64,000 bases of DNA from Polyangia bacterium (GTDB lineage Bacteria; Myxococcota_A; Polyangia; Fen-1088), in NCBI GenBank assembly GCA_036268875.1, contig DATATI010000001.1, positions 124,001 to 188,000 of the forward strand. Reading direction: 5' to 3'. Positions 9,606 through 19,207 of this stretch are shown here, piece after piece. The notes under the pieces are model-generated. The model was given only the letters and a program-made list of their open reading frames with translations, did not search any database and was not told where the DNA came from. Numbering within the stretch: the stretch's first letter is position 1; every line of letters starts with the position of its first letter. The translations under genes were made by a program, and so were the position numbers.

Positions 9606-12600
9606 GTGGAGACCGCCGACTACCCACCCGTGCTGCTGTCTCAGCCCACGGCCCAGGGCGCGACCGCCGGCGGACCGGCGGCGCCGTTGCGCATGACCTT
9701 CGTCGACGGCGCAGGCGTGCTGACGCTGGAGCGGCACCCGCTGGGCGAGCTGGCCACGCTGCAGCGCCTGGAAGTGACCGTGCCCGACCTGCGCTTGCCC
9801 GCCGAGCTGACCGCCCCAGCGACGCGCTTTCGCAACCGGCGCGGACGATTTCGCAGCGCCACGTTGTCGCTTCGCCCGGCGCAGATCGTTCGTTATCTCG
9901 CGGGCTGCGATCTGGCGGCGGCCGGTCTCTCCGACGTCGCCGTGCGACTGGACGCCACCGGTCGCCTGCGCCTGGCCGCGCGCGCGCGGCTGGGTGGGCG
10001 GGCTGCCGACTTCACTGCCCACATCGATCTGCGCCGCGACGGACCGCGACGGCTGCGCCTGGGCGTCGACGAGTTGCACCTGTTCGGCCACCTGCCGGTA
10101 CCGGCGCCGATCGTCGGAGGCGCGCTGCTGGGCGCCGCCCTGCCCCTCGCCTTGTCGGCGCCCGCCCGGGCCGGCGCCGCCGCCCGTCCGACGGTGCGTT
10201 TTCACGCCACCATCGACGCGCTGGAGCTGGCGCTGCTGGAGGTGTTCGTCGCCAGCGGCTGGCGCCTGCCGGATTTTTCCAGCGCCGTGCTGGAAACCAT
10301 CGCTCTGTCATCGGAACAGATCGTCCTGGTGTTCGGCGAGGCGGCGTTGCCGACCTCGACGAAGGCGATGAATGGCGCCCCCGCACCGACCGAGACCGGC
10401 GATGCCCGCCTGCTGGAAGCCGACGGCTTGCTGGCCCGCGGGGATTACCTCGCCGCGCTGACCTGCCTGCGCCAGAGCGACGTCGCCGCCACGGACGACG
10501 CCCACCTGACCGAACGAACGTTGCAGGTGCTGCTGGCCGGCGCCACCACGCAGAGCGAAGCGGACACCCTGGCGGTGCGCATGTTGGCCCGCGACCCATC
10601 CTCGCTGACCGCGAGGCTGGCGCGCGCCAGCGTGGCCGCCGAACGCGACGACCAGCCCACCGCCGCCGCTCTGTTTTTGGCCGCGGCCGAGCAAGCGGAC
10701 GCTCAGGGCCGGGTGGACGACGGCGTTTTCGCGCGGGCCGCGGCCGCCATCCATCGGGCGGCCGCCGACCAGGCCGTGATGGCCTCGGGCGGATCACCGT
10801 CGGGATCCGCCGGCGTGCCGGTGCCGGCACCGCTGTCGCCGTCGCAGCGACTGGCCGCCCGCTGCGAAGAGCTGATCACCGAGCGCAATTTCGACGAGGC
10901 GGATCGGGTGTTCGCCGAGCGCATCGACCACGCCCCCGACGAGCCCACCGCCGCCGTGCTGGCCACCGAGCGGGCGCGCGTACGCCTGCTTGGTCCGGGC
11001 GCCAACGCGGCGCTGGCGGTGTTGCGCACCATCGCCCTGCGTTCGGCGCCCGAAGAGGCGCTGGTCTTGCGCGCCGATCTGGGCGAGCGGCAGGCCAGCC
11101 TGGACGACGCGCTGCCGGCGCTGGAGGAGCTGGCCGAACGCGCGCGCTCCGTCGGCGACGAGAGCACGCGCCACGATTTCCACGAACGGGCCGAAGCCTT
11201 GCGCGCCCGCGTGCACGGCCGGTCGCGCACGCCGGCCGACGAGCTGGAACGCACGCTGGCCGCCAACCCGACCGATCCGACGGTGGCCGAGGAGCTGGCG
11301 ACGATCTACCTCGAGCTCGGCGATCCACGCCAGCGCATCGAAGCGCTGGGCAGCCTGCTGCGCCGGGCGCTGGGGCTGACGCCGGCGCGGCGCAAGCAGA
11401 TCTACGCGGCGCTGGGCGAAACCGCCGAGGCGATCGGCGATCTGGACCAGGCCGAGCAAGCCTACTGGCGCGCCGCCACCATTGAAGCCGACCCGACCTT
11501 GCGCGCGAACTATCTGGTCGCGCACGCCCGGGTGCTGCTGGCGCGCGGCGAGGTGCAAACCGCCCTGGCCGAGCTGGAAGAAGCGCTCGGCCGCGTGCCC
11601 GATCACGCCGGCGCGCTGGCCCTGGTGGCCGATGTGGCCTTTGCGCAGCAGGACTGGCCGCGCGCGCGCCAGGCCTATGCGGCGCTGGAGAGCGCGCCTG
11701 GCGCCGCCGACGTCATCTCGCGCGAGCACCTGATGCTCCGGCGCGCCGAGCTGGCCGAGGCGGCCGGCGATGACGAAGAGGCCGAGACCTGCTACCGCGA
11801 GGTGGCCATCTTGAACCCGCGCCACGTCGAGGCCCGCCGCGTGCTGGCCGAGATCGCCCTGCGCCGGCAGGACCTGGGCGGCGGGGCGCTGCGCCTGGAA
11901 GAGGTGCTGCACCTTTTGCCGCTGGACGCGCTCGATCAACTGCTAGACGTGCGGCAGAGCCTGGGCTCGGTCTACGTGCAACTGCAGGATTGGGGTTCGG
12001 CCCGGTATTACCTCGAGCTGGTGCTGGCGCAGGATCCCGGTCGCATCGCCGCCCTGGAATTTCTGGTCGGCGCGTACCTGCAGCTTGGCCTGCCGAAAGA
12101 AGCCACCGCCGCCTGCGAACGACTGGCCCGGCTCTACCAGGAACCGTCCAAACGCGCGCGGATTCTCTATCGCCAGGGCGAGATCCTGCGCGCCGAGATC
12201 GGCGACGACGCGGCGGCGTTCGAGGCCTTCTTGAAAGCGTCCGACGTCGATCCGCGTTTCGCTCCGACCATGGTCAGGCTGGTCGAATACTTCTGGCGCG
12301 AGGGCGATTTTCAAGCGCTGGCCGAGGCAGCGACGGATCTGACCAAGGCGGGGGCCCTGACCTCCAACCCTGATCCGGCGCTGGGCGCGCGCCTGGTGCT
12401 CGGAACGGCGCTGGCCGGCCAGCGAGCCCCGGCACCGGGGGCGCCGTTGCGAGCAGCGGCGTGGAACCCGGCGCTGGGCGCGCAGATCTTGGCGGAGGCG
12501 TGCGATCACCTGGGCGGGCAGCCGCTGGAGGCGCTGGACCTGGCGCTGTCGGCGCTGATCGGCTGGGGCGGCGCCACCGTCGAGCCGACGTTGATCCCGG

Positions 12601-13613
12601 CGCTGGCCGCGCTGGTCGCCGCCGATCCGGCGCGGCCGGGGCCGGTGCGGGCGCTGGGCCGCATCGCCGATCGCCGCGGGCAGACGCCGCTGGCGCGCGC
12701 GATGTACGGGGTGCTGGCCTTCGCCGACGTCACCGATCCCACCGCCGAGCGCCTGCAAGAGCTGGGGCCGGCGCCCACCGCCACCGCGGAGTCGCTGCAG
12801 GCCATCGGGCCCACCGTTCACGCCGACAGCCGCGGTCCATTGCGCGCCACGCTGGTGGCGCTGGCCACGGCGCTGCAAGGGTTCGAGGCGGATCGCGCTC
12901 CAAGCGGCGGCGAGGCGCTGCGGCCAGCCCGCGCGGCAGGACTGCGCCGCCTCGGTCATCTGCTGCACGCCCCGCCGTTCGCCGTGACCATCCTGCCGGC
13001 AACGGCATCGACGCCGGCGCCGGCGATCACCGTGGTGCCGACCCGCCCGGCAATGCTGATGGTATCGCCCGACGCAGCCGAGTTGCCCGAGCGCCAGTGG
13101 GGATTTGCCGCCGCCGCCGCGCTGGAAGATCTTCGCAGCGGTCTGGCGTCGGTGGCGGCATTTTCGCCCGAAGAGCTGGTGTCGTTTCTCACCGGCGTAG
13201 CCGCCGCTTTGGCCGGCACGCCCGGTCCGGGCGAGCCGAAGGCCAAGGCCGCCGAACACTGGTTCACGGAGACCGACGCGGTCGCCGAATTGCCGGTCGG
13301 CGACGAACGGGCGCTACTTGGCGCGGATGTCCAGGCGGCGCTGAGCAGCCACGCCGACTGGCTGACCTTCCTGCGTGCCAGCGCCCACACCGCCAACCGC
13401 ATCGGCCTCCTGGTCTGCGGGAGCCCGCTCGAGGCATTGAACGCCCTGACCCGCGGCGACAGCTTGATCGCCGCCGCCGGCTCCTACGACGATCAACGCC
13501 AGGCCCGCCGCGCTTTCATGCGCACCGCCACCATCCACGAGCTGGTGCGCTACATGCTGTCTGAGGAATACCAGCAAGCGCTGGCCGCGCCGGCTGATCC
13601 GGCTGATCGTTAG
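9606..13613 (+). CDS. large TPR-repeat protein, function unknown
   Basis: A 1335-residue protein rich in Ala, Leu, Glu and Arg. The first ~270 residues look beta/alpha mixed and lack repeats; from about residue 300 to 1000 there are many tetratricopeptide-like units such as YLELGDPRQRIEALGSLL and AYLQLGLPKEATAACERL. The last ~300 residues are less repetitive. No signal peptide or membrane segment is evident, so it is probably cytoplasmic and a protein-interaction scaffold. The GTG at 9606 was chosen over the longer frame from 9489, which would overlap the upstream gene and starts with an Arg-rich, non-conserved-looking stretch. An rlmM gene follows 8 nt after the stop. Confidence 0.8.
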   Translation: METADYPPVLLSQPTAQGATAGGPAAPLRMTFVDGAGVLTLERHPLGELATLQRLEVTVPDLRLPAELTAPATRFRNRRGRFRSATLSLRPAQIVRYLAGCDLAAAGLSDVAVRLDATGRLRLAARARLGGRAADFTAHIDLRRDGPRRLRLGVDELHLFGHLPVPAPIVGGALLGAALPLALSAPARAGAAARPTVRFHATIDALELALLEVFVASGWRLPDFSSAVLETIALSSEQIVLVFGEAALPTSTKAMNGAPAPTETGDARLLEADGLLARGDYLAALTCLRQSDVAATDDAHLTERTLQVLLAGATTQSEADTLAVRMLARDPSSLTARLARASVAAERDDQPTAAALFLAAAEQADAQGRVDDGVFARAAAAIHRAAADQAVMASGGSPSGSAGVPVPAPLSPSQRLAARCEELITERNFDEADRVFAERIDHAPDEPTAAVLATERARVRLLGPGANAALAVLRTIALRSAPEEALVLRADLGERQASLDDALPALEELAERARSVGDESTRHDFHERAEALRARVHGRSRTPADELERTLAANPTDPTVAEELATIYLELGDPRQRIEALGSLLRRALGLTPARRKQIYAALGETAEAIGDLDQAEQAYWRAATIEADPTLRANYLVAHARVLLARGEVQTALAELEEALGRVPDHAGALALVADVAFAQQDWPRARQAYAALESAPGAADVISREHLMLRRAELAEAAGDDEEAETCYREVAILNPRHVEARRVLAEIALRRQDLGGGALRLEEVLHLLPLDALDQLLDVRQSLGSVYVQLQDWGSARYYLELVLAQDPGRIAALEFLVGAYLQLGLPKEATAACERLARLYQEPSKRARILYRQGEILRAEIGDDAAAFEAFLKASDVDPRFAPTMVRLVEYFWREGDFQALAEAATDLTKAGALTSNPDPALGARLVLGTALAGQRAPAPGAPLRAAAWNPALGAQILAEACDHLGGQPLEALDLALSALIGWGGATVEPTLIPALAALVAADPARPGPVRALGRIADRRGQTPLARAMYGVLAFADVTDPTAERLQELGPAPTATAESLQAIGPTVHADSRGPLRATLVALATALQGFEADRAPSGGEALRPARAAGLRRLGHLLHAPPFAVTILPATASTPAPAITVVPTRPAMLMVSPDAAELPERQWGFAAAAALEDLRSGLASVAAFSPEELVSFLTGVAAALAGTPGPGEPKAKAAEHWFTETDAVAELPVGDERALLGADVQAALSSHADWLTFLRASAHTANRIGLLVCGSPLEALNALTRGDSLIAAAGSYDDQRQARRAFMRTATIHELVRYMLSEEYQQALAAPADPADR

Positions 13614-13621
13614 CGGGCACC

Positions 13622-14692
13622 GTGATCGGCTTCGTCGTCACGCCCGGATTCGAGGCGGCGCTGGTGTCGGAAATTACGCCGTGGGTGACTGCGGCGGCGG
13701 TGGTGGCGCCCGGGGTGGTGACCGGCCAGTCGCGACTGACCGACGAGCAGGCGCTGCCTGATCCGGTTTTCGCGCGCCAGCTTTTGCCCGACGCCCGCGT
13801 GGTGAGCGCGCCGTCGGTGAACGCGCTGGCCGAGGCGGCCTATGCGGCGCTGGAAGCGGCCATCGATGACGGCGGGGGACCGTTCACGCTGCACGCCTAC
13901 GCCGTGCTGGCGGAGGCGGATGAAGCGCCCGGCCTTGGCAGCCGCGTCGAGCTGGTCGGGCGCGAGACGCTGGCGCTGCTGCAAAAACGGCGGCGACGGG
14001 CCTTCGCGCGCTATCTGCCGCCCGACGAATTCGCCGCCGCAGCCCACGTCCCGCCAGCCGCCGCCGCGCCGCCACCGATGTTGTTGCAGCTTCTGGCGCT
14101 CGAGCGCACGTCGTTGTTGGTGTCGGCGGCGCCGGTCGGGGCGCGGGCCGCGGGTGGACTGACGCTGGCGCCCTGGCCGGCGGGGCTGGCGCCGGTCGCT
14201 GTCGATCGCGCGCCGCCTTCGCGCGCCTACCAAAAATTGGAAGAGGCCTTTGCCTGGATGAACGCCGCGCCCGGCGCCGCCGATGTCTGCGTGGATCTCG
14301 GCGCCTCGCCGGGGGGCTGGACGATGACGGCGCTCAAGCGCGGGGCACGCGTCATCGCCGTCGATCGCGCGGCGCTGGAAGCGCCGGCGGCGCCGCACCC
14401 GCGCCTGACCATGACCATCGGCAACGCCTTCACCTACGAACCGCCTCACCCGGTCGACTGGCTGCTGTGCGACGTGATCTGCGAGCCGCCGCGGACCATC
14501 GCGCTTGTCGAAACCTGGCTGGCCCGTCGCTGGTGCCAGCGCCTGGTCTGCACGGTGAAGTTCAAGGGCCGCGACGGATACGATGTGCTGGGCCGGTTGC
14601 CGGCGCTGCTGGCCGAGGCGGGTCTCCGTTTCGGACGGGTCAAGCACCTTGGCCACAACAAGAACGAGGTGACGGTGATGGGGCTGCGCTGA
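13622..14692 (+). CDS. rlmM: 23S rRNA (cytidine-2498-2'-O)-methyltransferase RlmM-like
   Basis: Predicted S-adenosylmethionine-dependent 2'-O-methyltransferase of 23S rRNA. It has a THUMP-like N-terminal half and a C-terminal RrmJ/FtsJ fold. The SAM site VDLGASPGGWT, an acidic motif LLCDVICEPP and the catalytic Lys region VCTVKFKGRDGY are present, as is the C-terminal HNKNEVTVMG motif. The 356-residue length matches RlmM (366 in E. coli). GTG start 8 nt after the TPR gene suggests co-transcription. Confidence 0.9.
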   Translation: MIGFVVTPGFEAALVSEITPWVTAAAVVAPGVVTGQSRLTDEQALPDPVFARQLLPDARVVSAPSVNALAEAAYAALEAAIDDGGGPFTLHAYAVLAEADEAPGLGSRVELVGRETLALLQKRRRRAFARYLPPDEFAAAAHVPPAAAAPPPMLLQLLALERTSLLVSAAPVGARAAGGLTLAPWPAGLAPVAVDRAPPSRAYQKLEEAFAWMNAAPGAADVCVDLGASPGGWTMTALKRGARVIAVDRAALEAPAAPHPRLTMTIGNAFTYEPPHPVDWLLCDVICEPPRTIALVETWLARRWCQRLVCTVKFKGRDGYDVLGRLPALLAEAGLRFGRVKHLGHNKNEVTVMGLR

Positions 14693-14728
14693 TCGCCGAT
14701 TATATCTGTTATAAACGGCGGCGTTCGT

Positions 14729-15715
14729 ATGTCGATCCTGATCGTCGGAGGGGCGGGCTACATCGGCAGCCACACGGCCAAGATCGTGGCGGCGGCGAAC
14801 GCCGGCCTGGGCCCGCTGGTGGTCTTCGACAACCTCAGCTCGGGCCATCGCTGGGCACTGCGCTGGGGCACGTTCGAAGAAGGCGATCTCAACGACCCGA
14901 CGGCCATCGCCGCTGTGATCAAGCGCCACGCGGTGACGGCGGTGATCCAGTTTGCCGCCTTCATCGAAGTGGGCGAATCGGTGCGCGACCCGCGCAAGTA
15001 TTTCCGCGGCAACGTGCAGAACACTCTGAACCTCCTCGACGCCATGGTCGACGCCGGCGTGCGCGACCTGGTGTTCTCGTCGACGGCGGCGGTGTACGGC
15101 GATCCGATCAAGACGCCCATCCCCGAAGACCACCCGCTTTTGCCGGTCAGCCCTTACGGCGACAGCAAGCTGTTCGTCGAGACCATCCTGCGCCGCTATG
15201 GCCAGGCGTACGGCCTGCGCTGGGCGGCCCTGCGCTATTTCAACGCCGCCGGCGCCGATCCCGACGGCGGCAACGGTGAAGACCACGCGCCCGAAAGCCA
15301 CCTCATCCCGCTGGCCATCAAGGCGGCGCTGGGCCAGCGCGGGCCGCTGCAGGTCTTTGGCACCGATTACCCAACCCCCGACGGAACGGCGGTGCGCGAT
15401 TACGTGCACGTGGTGGATCTGGCGCACGCTCACCTGCTGGCCCTGCAGTACCTGGCGGCGGGACAAGCCAGCTTGGTGGCCAACATCGGCACCGGGCACG
15501 GACACTCGGTGCGGGAGGTGCTGGCCGCCGTCGAGAAAGCGGCCGGCCGGCCGGTCCCGCACCAGGAAGTCGCGCGACGGCCCGGCGATTCGCCCGAGCT
15601 GGTGGCCGACGCCAGTCGCGCCCGCGCCCTATTGGGCTGGCAACCGCGGTATGCTGAGCTGGACACCATCGTGTCGCACGCCTGCCAATGGCACGTCTCC
15701 CAAAGCAAACCCTAG
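14729..15715 (+). CDS. galE: UDP-glucose 4-epimerase
   Basis: Short-chain dehydrogenase/reductase interconverting UDP-glucose and UDP-galactose, supplying sugars for polysaccharides. NAD-binding motif GGAGYIG (residues 7-13), catalytic Ser/Thr region SSTAAVYG (about 117-124) and YGDSK with Tyr143 and Lys147. The 328-residue length is typical. An AT-rich stretch (14700-14715, containing TATAAA) precedes the ATG and may hold its promoter. The 3' end overlaps the next gene by 28 nt. Confidence 0.95.
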   Translation: MSILIVGGAGYIGSHTAKIVAAANAGLGPLVVFDNLSSGHRWALRWGTFEEGDLNDPTAIAAVIKRHAVTAVIQFAAFIEVGESVRDPRKYFRGNVQNTLNLLDAMVDAGVRDLVFSSTAAVYGDPIKTPIPEDHPLLPVSPYGDSKLFVETILRRYGQAYGLRWAALRYFNAAGADPDGGNGEDHAPESHLIPLAIKAALGQRGPLQVFGTDYPTPDGTAVRDYVHVVDLAHAHLLALQYLAAGQASLVANIGTGHGHSVREVLAAVEKAAGRPVPHQEVARRPGDSPELVADASRARALLGWQPRYAELDTIVSHACQWHVSQSKP

Positions 15716-16146
15716 CCCGCTTCACCGTCGCCCGGCCGGCCGCGCTGGTCGTGCCGCTGTTGCTGCTGGCCGCTTCTTCGTGCAGCAAGCGGATCTGCCC
15801 GGACGAGATGGAGCTCGACCCCGCGCGCTCGCAGCCGGGGCACGTGGCCTTTTGCGCCAGCCGCACCGATCGCAGCCGCGCGGTGTGGATCCAGCAATAC
15901 GAAAGCGGGCTACGCCGTCAGCTGTGCCCGTTCATCGGCGGCCGGCCGGGCGGCACGTTTCAGTCATGGCACAAGAACGGCTCGCGCTGGCTGGAGGGAC
16001 GGTACCAAAACGGCGTCAAGACCGGCCATTGGGCGCAGTGGAGCGACGACGGCCATCCCGTCGCCGACGGCGAATACCGCGAAGGCGCGCTGGTGCAAGG
16101 CGCGCCGGTGGGCGCACCCGCCACCTGCGAATCCGTCACCTGGTGA
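15688..16146 (+). CDS. small lipoprotein with MORN-type repeats
   Basis: A 152-residue predicted lipoprotein: signal sequence with hydrophobic core VVPLLLLAASS and lipobox ending at Cys32. The C-terminal part holds two or three MORN_2-like units (HKNGSRWLEGRYQNG, KTGHWAQWSDDGHPVADG), a module common in secreted proteins of unknown role. It overlaps the end of galE by 28 nt in another frame, so its translation is probably coupled to galE. Confidence 0.8.
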   Translation: MARLPKQTLARFTVARPAALVVPLLLLAASSCSKRICPDEMELDPARSQPGHVAFCASRTDRSRAVWIQQYESGLRRQLCPFIGGRPGGTFQSWHKNGSRWLEGRYQNGVKTGHWAQWSDDGHPVADGEYREGALVQGAPVGAPATCESVTW

Positions 16147-16246
16147 CGGTGACCTGAGCGGGCGGCCGGGCCCGCGGCGCGCGCGGCTGGCGAAAACACG
16201 CGATCGCACGGAGCCGAAATGAGCGTGAGCGGCCGACGATTTCGCA

Positions 16247-16252
16247 TAGCAT
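16247..16252 (+). promoter_or_regulatory. possible -10 box TAGCAT of the secreted GH2 gene
   Basis: TAGCAT lies 9 nt before the ATG at 16262 with no ribosome-binding site between. Weaker than the other -10 boxes because spacing is longer. Confidence 0.25.
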
Positions 16253-16261
16253 CAGAGCCAA

Positions 16262-19042
16262 ATGCATTGGTCAGCCAAAGCGGCGGGCAGCCTCGGCCGT
16301 CGCCTTCTATCTCGTTCCCGGGCCGTGACCGTCGCGGCGGTCCTGACCATGGCCGCCAGCGCGCCCGCGGCGAGTGCGGCGGCGCAGCCCGGCCCGGCCG
16401 GCCGGCTGGAGCTCCGCGACGGCTGGGCGGTGCAATCGTCGCGCAAGGTGAAGGCGGCCGGCGAGGTGGTGTCGACGAAAGGATTCGCCACCGCTGGCTG
16501 GTACCAGGCCGCAGTGCCGGCGACTGTGCTGGCCGCTCAGGTGGCCGCCGGCGCGTACAAGGACCTGTATCGCGGCATGAACCTGCGCAAGCTGCCAGGA
16601 ATGACGTATCCGATCGGACTCAATTCCTTCTCAAACGTCCCAATGCGAAAAGACAGCCCTTACGCGGTGGCCTGGTGGTACCGCACCGAGGTCAGTCTGC
16701 CGGCCGCATTCGCCGGGAAACGGGTCTGGCTGCACCTGGGCGGCGTCAACTACCGGGCCAACCTGTGGATCAACGGACACAAGGTAGCCAGCGACAAGGA
16801 CCTGCAGGGCGCCTATCGCATTTACGACCTGGACGTCACCGACCACCTGTACCCGGGCGAGACCAACGTGCTGGCGCTGGATGTGTCGGCGCCGACGGAA
16901 AAGCAGCTGGGCATCAACTGGGTGGACTGGAACCCCACGCCGCCCGACAAGAACATGGGACTGTGGGGCGCGGCCTATCTGACCACCAGCGGGCCGGTCA
17001 GCGTTCGCCACCCGCAGGTGGTCACGCACTTTGCCAGCGCGGCGCTGGCCGAGGCGCGCCTGACCGTGATGGCGGAACTTCAGAACAGCACCGACGCCCC
17101 GGTGGCCGGCGTGGCCCGCATCAGCATCGACGGCGGCGCGGCGCTGGAACAGCCGCTGACCCTGGCCGCGCACGAGAGCCGGCGCGTGACCTTCGCGCCC
17201 GATCGCTTCGCGGCGCTGGTGGTGCAGGCACCGAAGATTTGGTGGCCGGCCGAGATGGGCCAACCCGCCCTGCACGATCTGGCGGCGACCTTCGCCGTTG
17301 GTGGCGCGGCGGTCTCCGATCAGCGAGCGATCCGCTTCGGCATTCGCGAGGTGACGTCAGAGATGACGCCGGACGGGTTCCGCCTGTTTCGCATCAACGG
17401 CCGGCGCATCCTGATCCGCGGTGGCGGCTGGATGCAGGACATGCTGCTGCGTCCGGATAGCCAGCGCTTGCAAGCCCAGCTTTCGTACGTGCAGGACATG
17501 CACCTCAATACGCTGCGCCTGGAAGCGCAGTTCGAGACCGACGAATTCTTCGATCTCGCCGATCAAAAGGGTCTGCTCATCATGGCCGGCTGGTGCTGCT
17601 GCGACATCTGGGAGAAATGGAAGGACTGGCCGCGGGGCACGCTGGAGGTGGCGACGGCGCAGCTGCGCTCGCAGGCCCTGCGCCTGCGCCGCCACCCATC
17701 GATGATCTCCTGGATGAACGGCAGCGACGGGCCACCGCCCGCCGACGTCGAGGCGGCGTACGCCAAGACGCTGGCCGACGCCGCCTGGCCGAACGTGGTG
17801 CTGAACTCGGCGGCCGACGCCGACAGCAAGGTCACGGGTCGCACGGGCCTGAAGATGTCCGGGCCTTACGATTACGAACCGCCGAGCTACTGGTTCTCCG
17901 ACCAGCGCAAGCTCTTGACCAAGAAAGGAATGATCAGCACCAGGTTCGGTGGCGCCTTCGGCTTCAACACCGAGACCGGCCCCGGCCCGGCCATTCCGGC
18001 GCTGGAAAGCCTGAAGAAGATGCTGCCGCCCGAGCATCTGTGGCCGATGGACAACGTCTGGGGCTACCACGCCGCCGGCGAGCGTTTTCAAACCATGGGT
18101 CAATTTCACGCCGCCATGAAGGCGACTTACGGCGCGCCCACCGACCTGAATGATTTTCTCCGCAAGGCTCAGGCCATGGCCTACGACGGCCAGCGCGCCA
18201 TGTACGAGGCGTACAGCCGCAACAAGTACACGTCCACCGGCGTGATCCAGTGGCTGATCAACAGCGCCTGGCCCTCGACGTTCTGGCACCTTTACGACTA
18301 CTACCTTTATCCGACCGGCGGTTACTTCGGGACCAAGCTGGCGTGCCAGCCGCTGCACGTGCTGTTTTCCCCCGACGATCGTGGCGTGTTCGTGGTGAAC
18401 AGCCGGCAAGAGGCGGCCAGGGGCCTGGCGGTGACGGCGCGGGCCTTCGATTTTGCCCTGAGGGAAATCTTCGCCAGCAAGGTCATGGTGGATTCCGCCG
18501 CCGACAGCAGCGCGCGGGTGGCGACCATTCCGGCTTTTCCTCCGGGCAAGGGCGTCTACTTCGTCAAGCTGACGGTGGCCGACGGGGCGGAAAATCCCCT
18601 GGCCTCGAACTTTTACTGGCTGCCCGCCGCGCCGTCGACGATCGCCTGGAACAAGGTCAAGGACACCGCCATCGCGCCCATCCGCACGTTCGAAGACCTG
18701 ACCTTGCTGAACAAACTCGCGCCGGCCAAGCTGACCGTCAGCGCCAGCCGCGCCGACCACGACGGCGCCGCCGAGGTCGCCGTCACCGTCAGCAACCCCA
18801 CCGCCGGTCTGGCGTTTCAAGTGCACCTGGGCGTGCGCCAAGGCCAGGACGAAGAGGTGCTGCCAGTGTTGTGGCAGGACAATTATCTGTCGCTGTTGCC
18901 CGGGGAAAGTCGCACCGTGATCGCCCGCTATCTGCCCGGCACCAAGCTGGACGCCGCCGCCACTGTGCTGGTGGACGGCTGGAACATTCCCGCCACCACC
19001 GTGGCCATCAGCGACGTCGCCGCTTCGCAGGCCATCAAATAA
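16262..19042 (+). CDS. secreted GH2 exo-beta-D-glucosaminidase-like enzyme
   Basis: Predicted exo-acting hydrolase releasing glucosamine from chitosan oligosaccharides. Signal peptide about residues 1-40, then a galactose-binding-like domain, an immunoglobulin-like domain, a (beta/alpha)8 catalytic barrel and further beta domains (926 residues). The catalytic signature matches the CsxA type: acid/base Asp in WMNGSD (Asp489, where most GH2 enzymes have Glu) and nucleophile Glu in FNTETG (Glu571). CWP-type general GH2 elements such as GVNYRANLWING are present. It suits a predator or degrader of fungal or arthropod material. A hairpin follows the stop codon. Confidence 0.88.
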   Translation: MHWSAKAAGSLGRRLLSRSRAVTVAAVLTMAASAPAASAAAQPGPAGRLELRDGWAVQSSRKVKAAGEVVSTKGFATAGWYQAAVPATVLAAQVAAGAYKDLYRGMNLRKLPGMTYPIGLNSFSNVPMRKDSPYAVAWWYRTEVSLPAAFAGKRVWLHLGGVNYRANLWINGHKVASDKDLQGAYRIYDLDVTDHLYPGETNVLALDVSAPTEKQLGINWVDWNPTPPDKNMGLWGAAYLTTSGPVSVRHPQVVTHFASAALAEARLTVMAELQNSTDAPVAGVARISIDGGAALEQPLTLAAHESRRVTFAPDRFAALVVQAPKIWWPAEMGQPALHDLAATFAVGGAAVSDQRAIRFGIREVTSEMTPDGFRLFRINGRRILIRGGGWMQDMLLRPDSQRLQAQLSYVQDMHLNTLRLEAQFETDEFFDLADQKGLLIMAGWCCCDIWEKWKDWPRGTLEVATAQLRSQALRLRRHPSMISWMNGSDGPPPADVEAAYAKTLADAAWPNVVLNSAADADSKVTGRTGLKMSGPYDYEPPSYWFSDQRKLLTKKGMISTRFGGAFGFNTETGPGPAIPALESLKKMLPPEHLWPMDNVWGYHAAGERFQTMGQFHAAMKATYGAPTDLNDFLRKAQAMAYDGQRAMYEAYSRNKYTSTGVIQWLINSAWPSTFWHLYDYYLYPTGGYFGTKLACQPLHVLFSPDDRGVFVVNSRQEAARGLAVTARAFDFALREIFASKVMVDSAADSSARVATIPAFPPGKGVYFVKLTVADGAENPLASNFYWLPAAPSTIAWNKVKDTAIAPIRTFEDLTLLNKLAPAKLTVSASRADHDGAAEVAVTVSNPTAGLAFQVHLGVRQGQDEEVLPVLWQDNYLSLLPGESRTVIARYLPGTKLDAAATVLVDGWNIPATTVAISDVAASQAIK

Positions 19043-19049
19043 TCGAACA

Positions 19050-19088
19050 CCCCTCGCGCCGTCCGGAGACCACGGACGCCGCGAGGGG
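19050..19088 (+). terminator. strong hairpin after the GH2 gene
   Basis: Arms 19050-19065 and 19073-19088 pair at 15 of 16 positions around a 7-nt loop, 8 nt after the stop codon. No T-run follows, so it may be a factor-assisted terminator or 3'-end stabiliser. Confidence 0.6.
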
Positions 19089-19207
19089 CGTATCTCTCAT
19101 CCAACCAAGCTAGACCGAACCGCCGCGCCCCGGGTTGCCCGCCCACACTCCACGCTCTCGAGCAGCGTCTCGCGCCGCTGCGAGACCCGTGCGAATATCC
19201 GCCGGAC

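Noticed and set aside
13610-15562. 650-codon open frame opposite rlmM and galE
   Set aside because: Antisense shadow spanning two recognised genes; Arg/His/Gln-rich.
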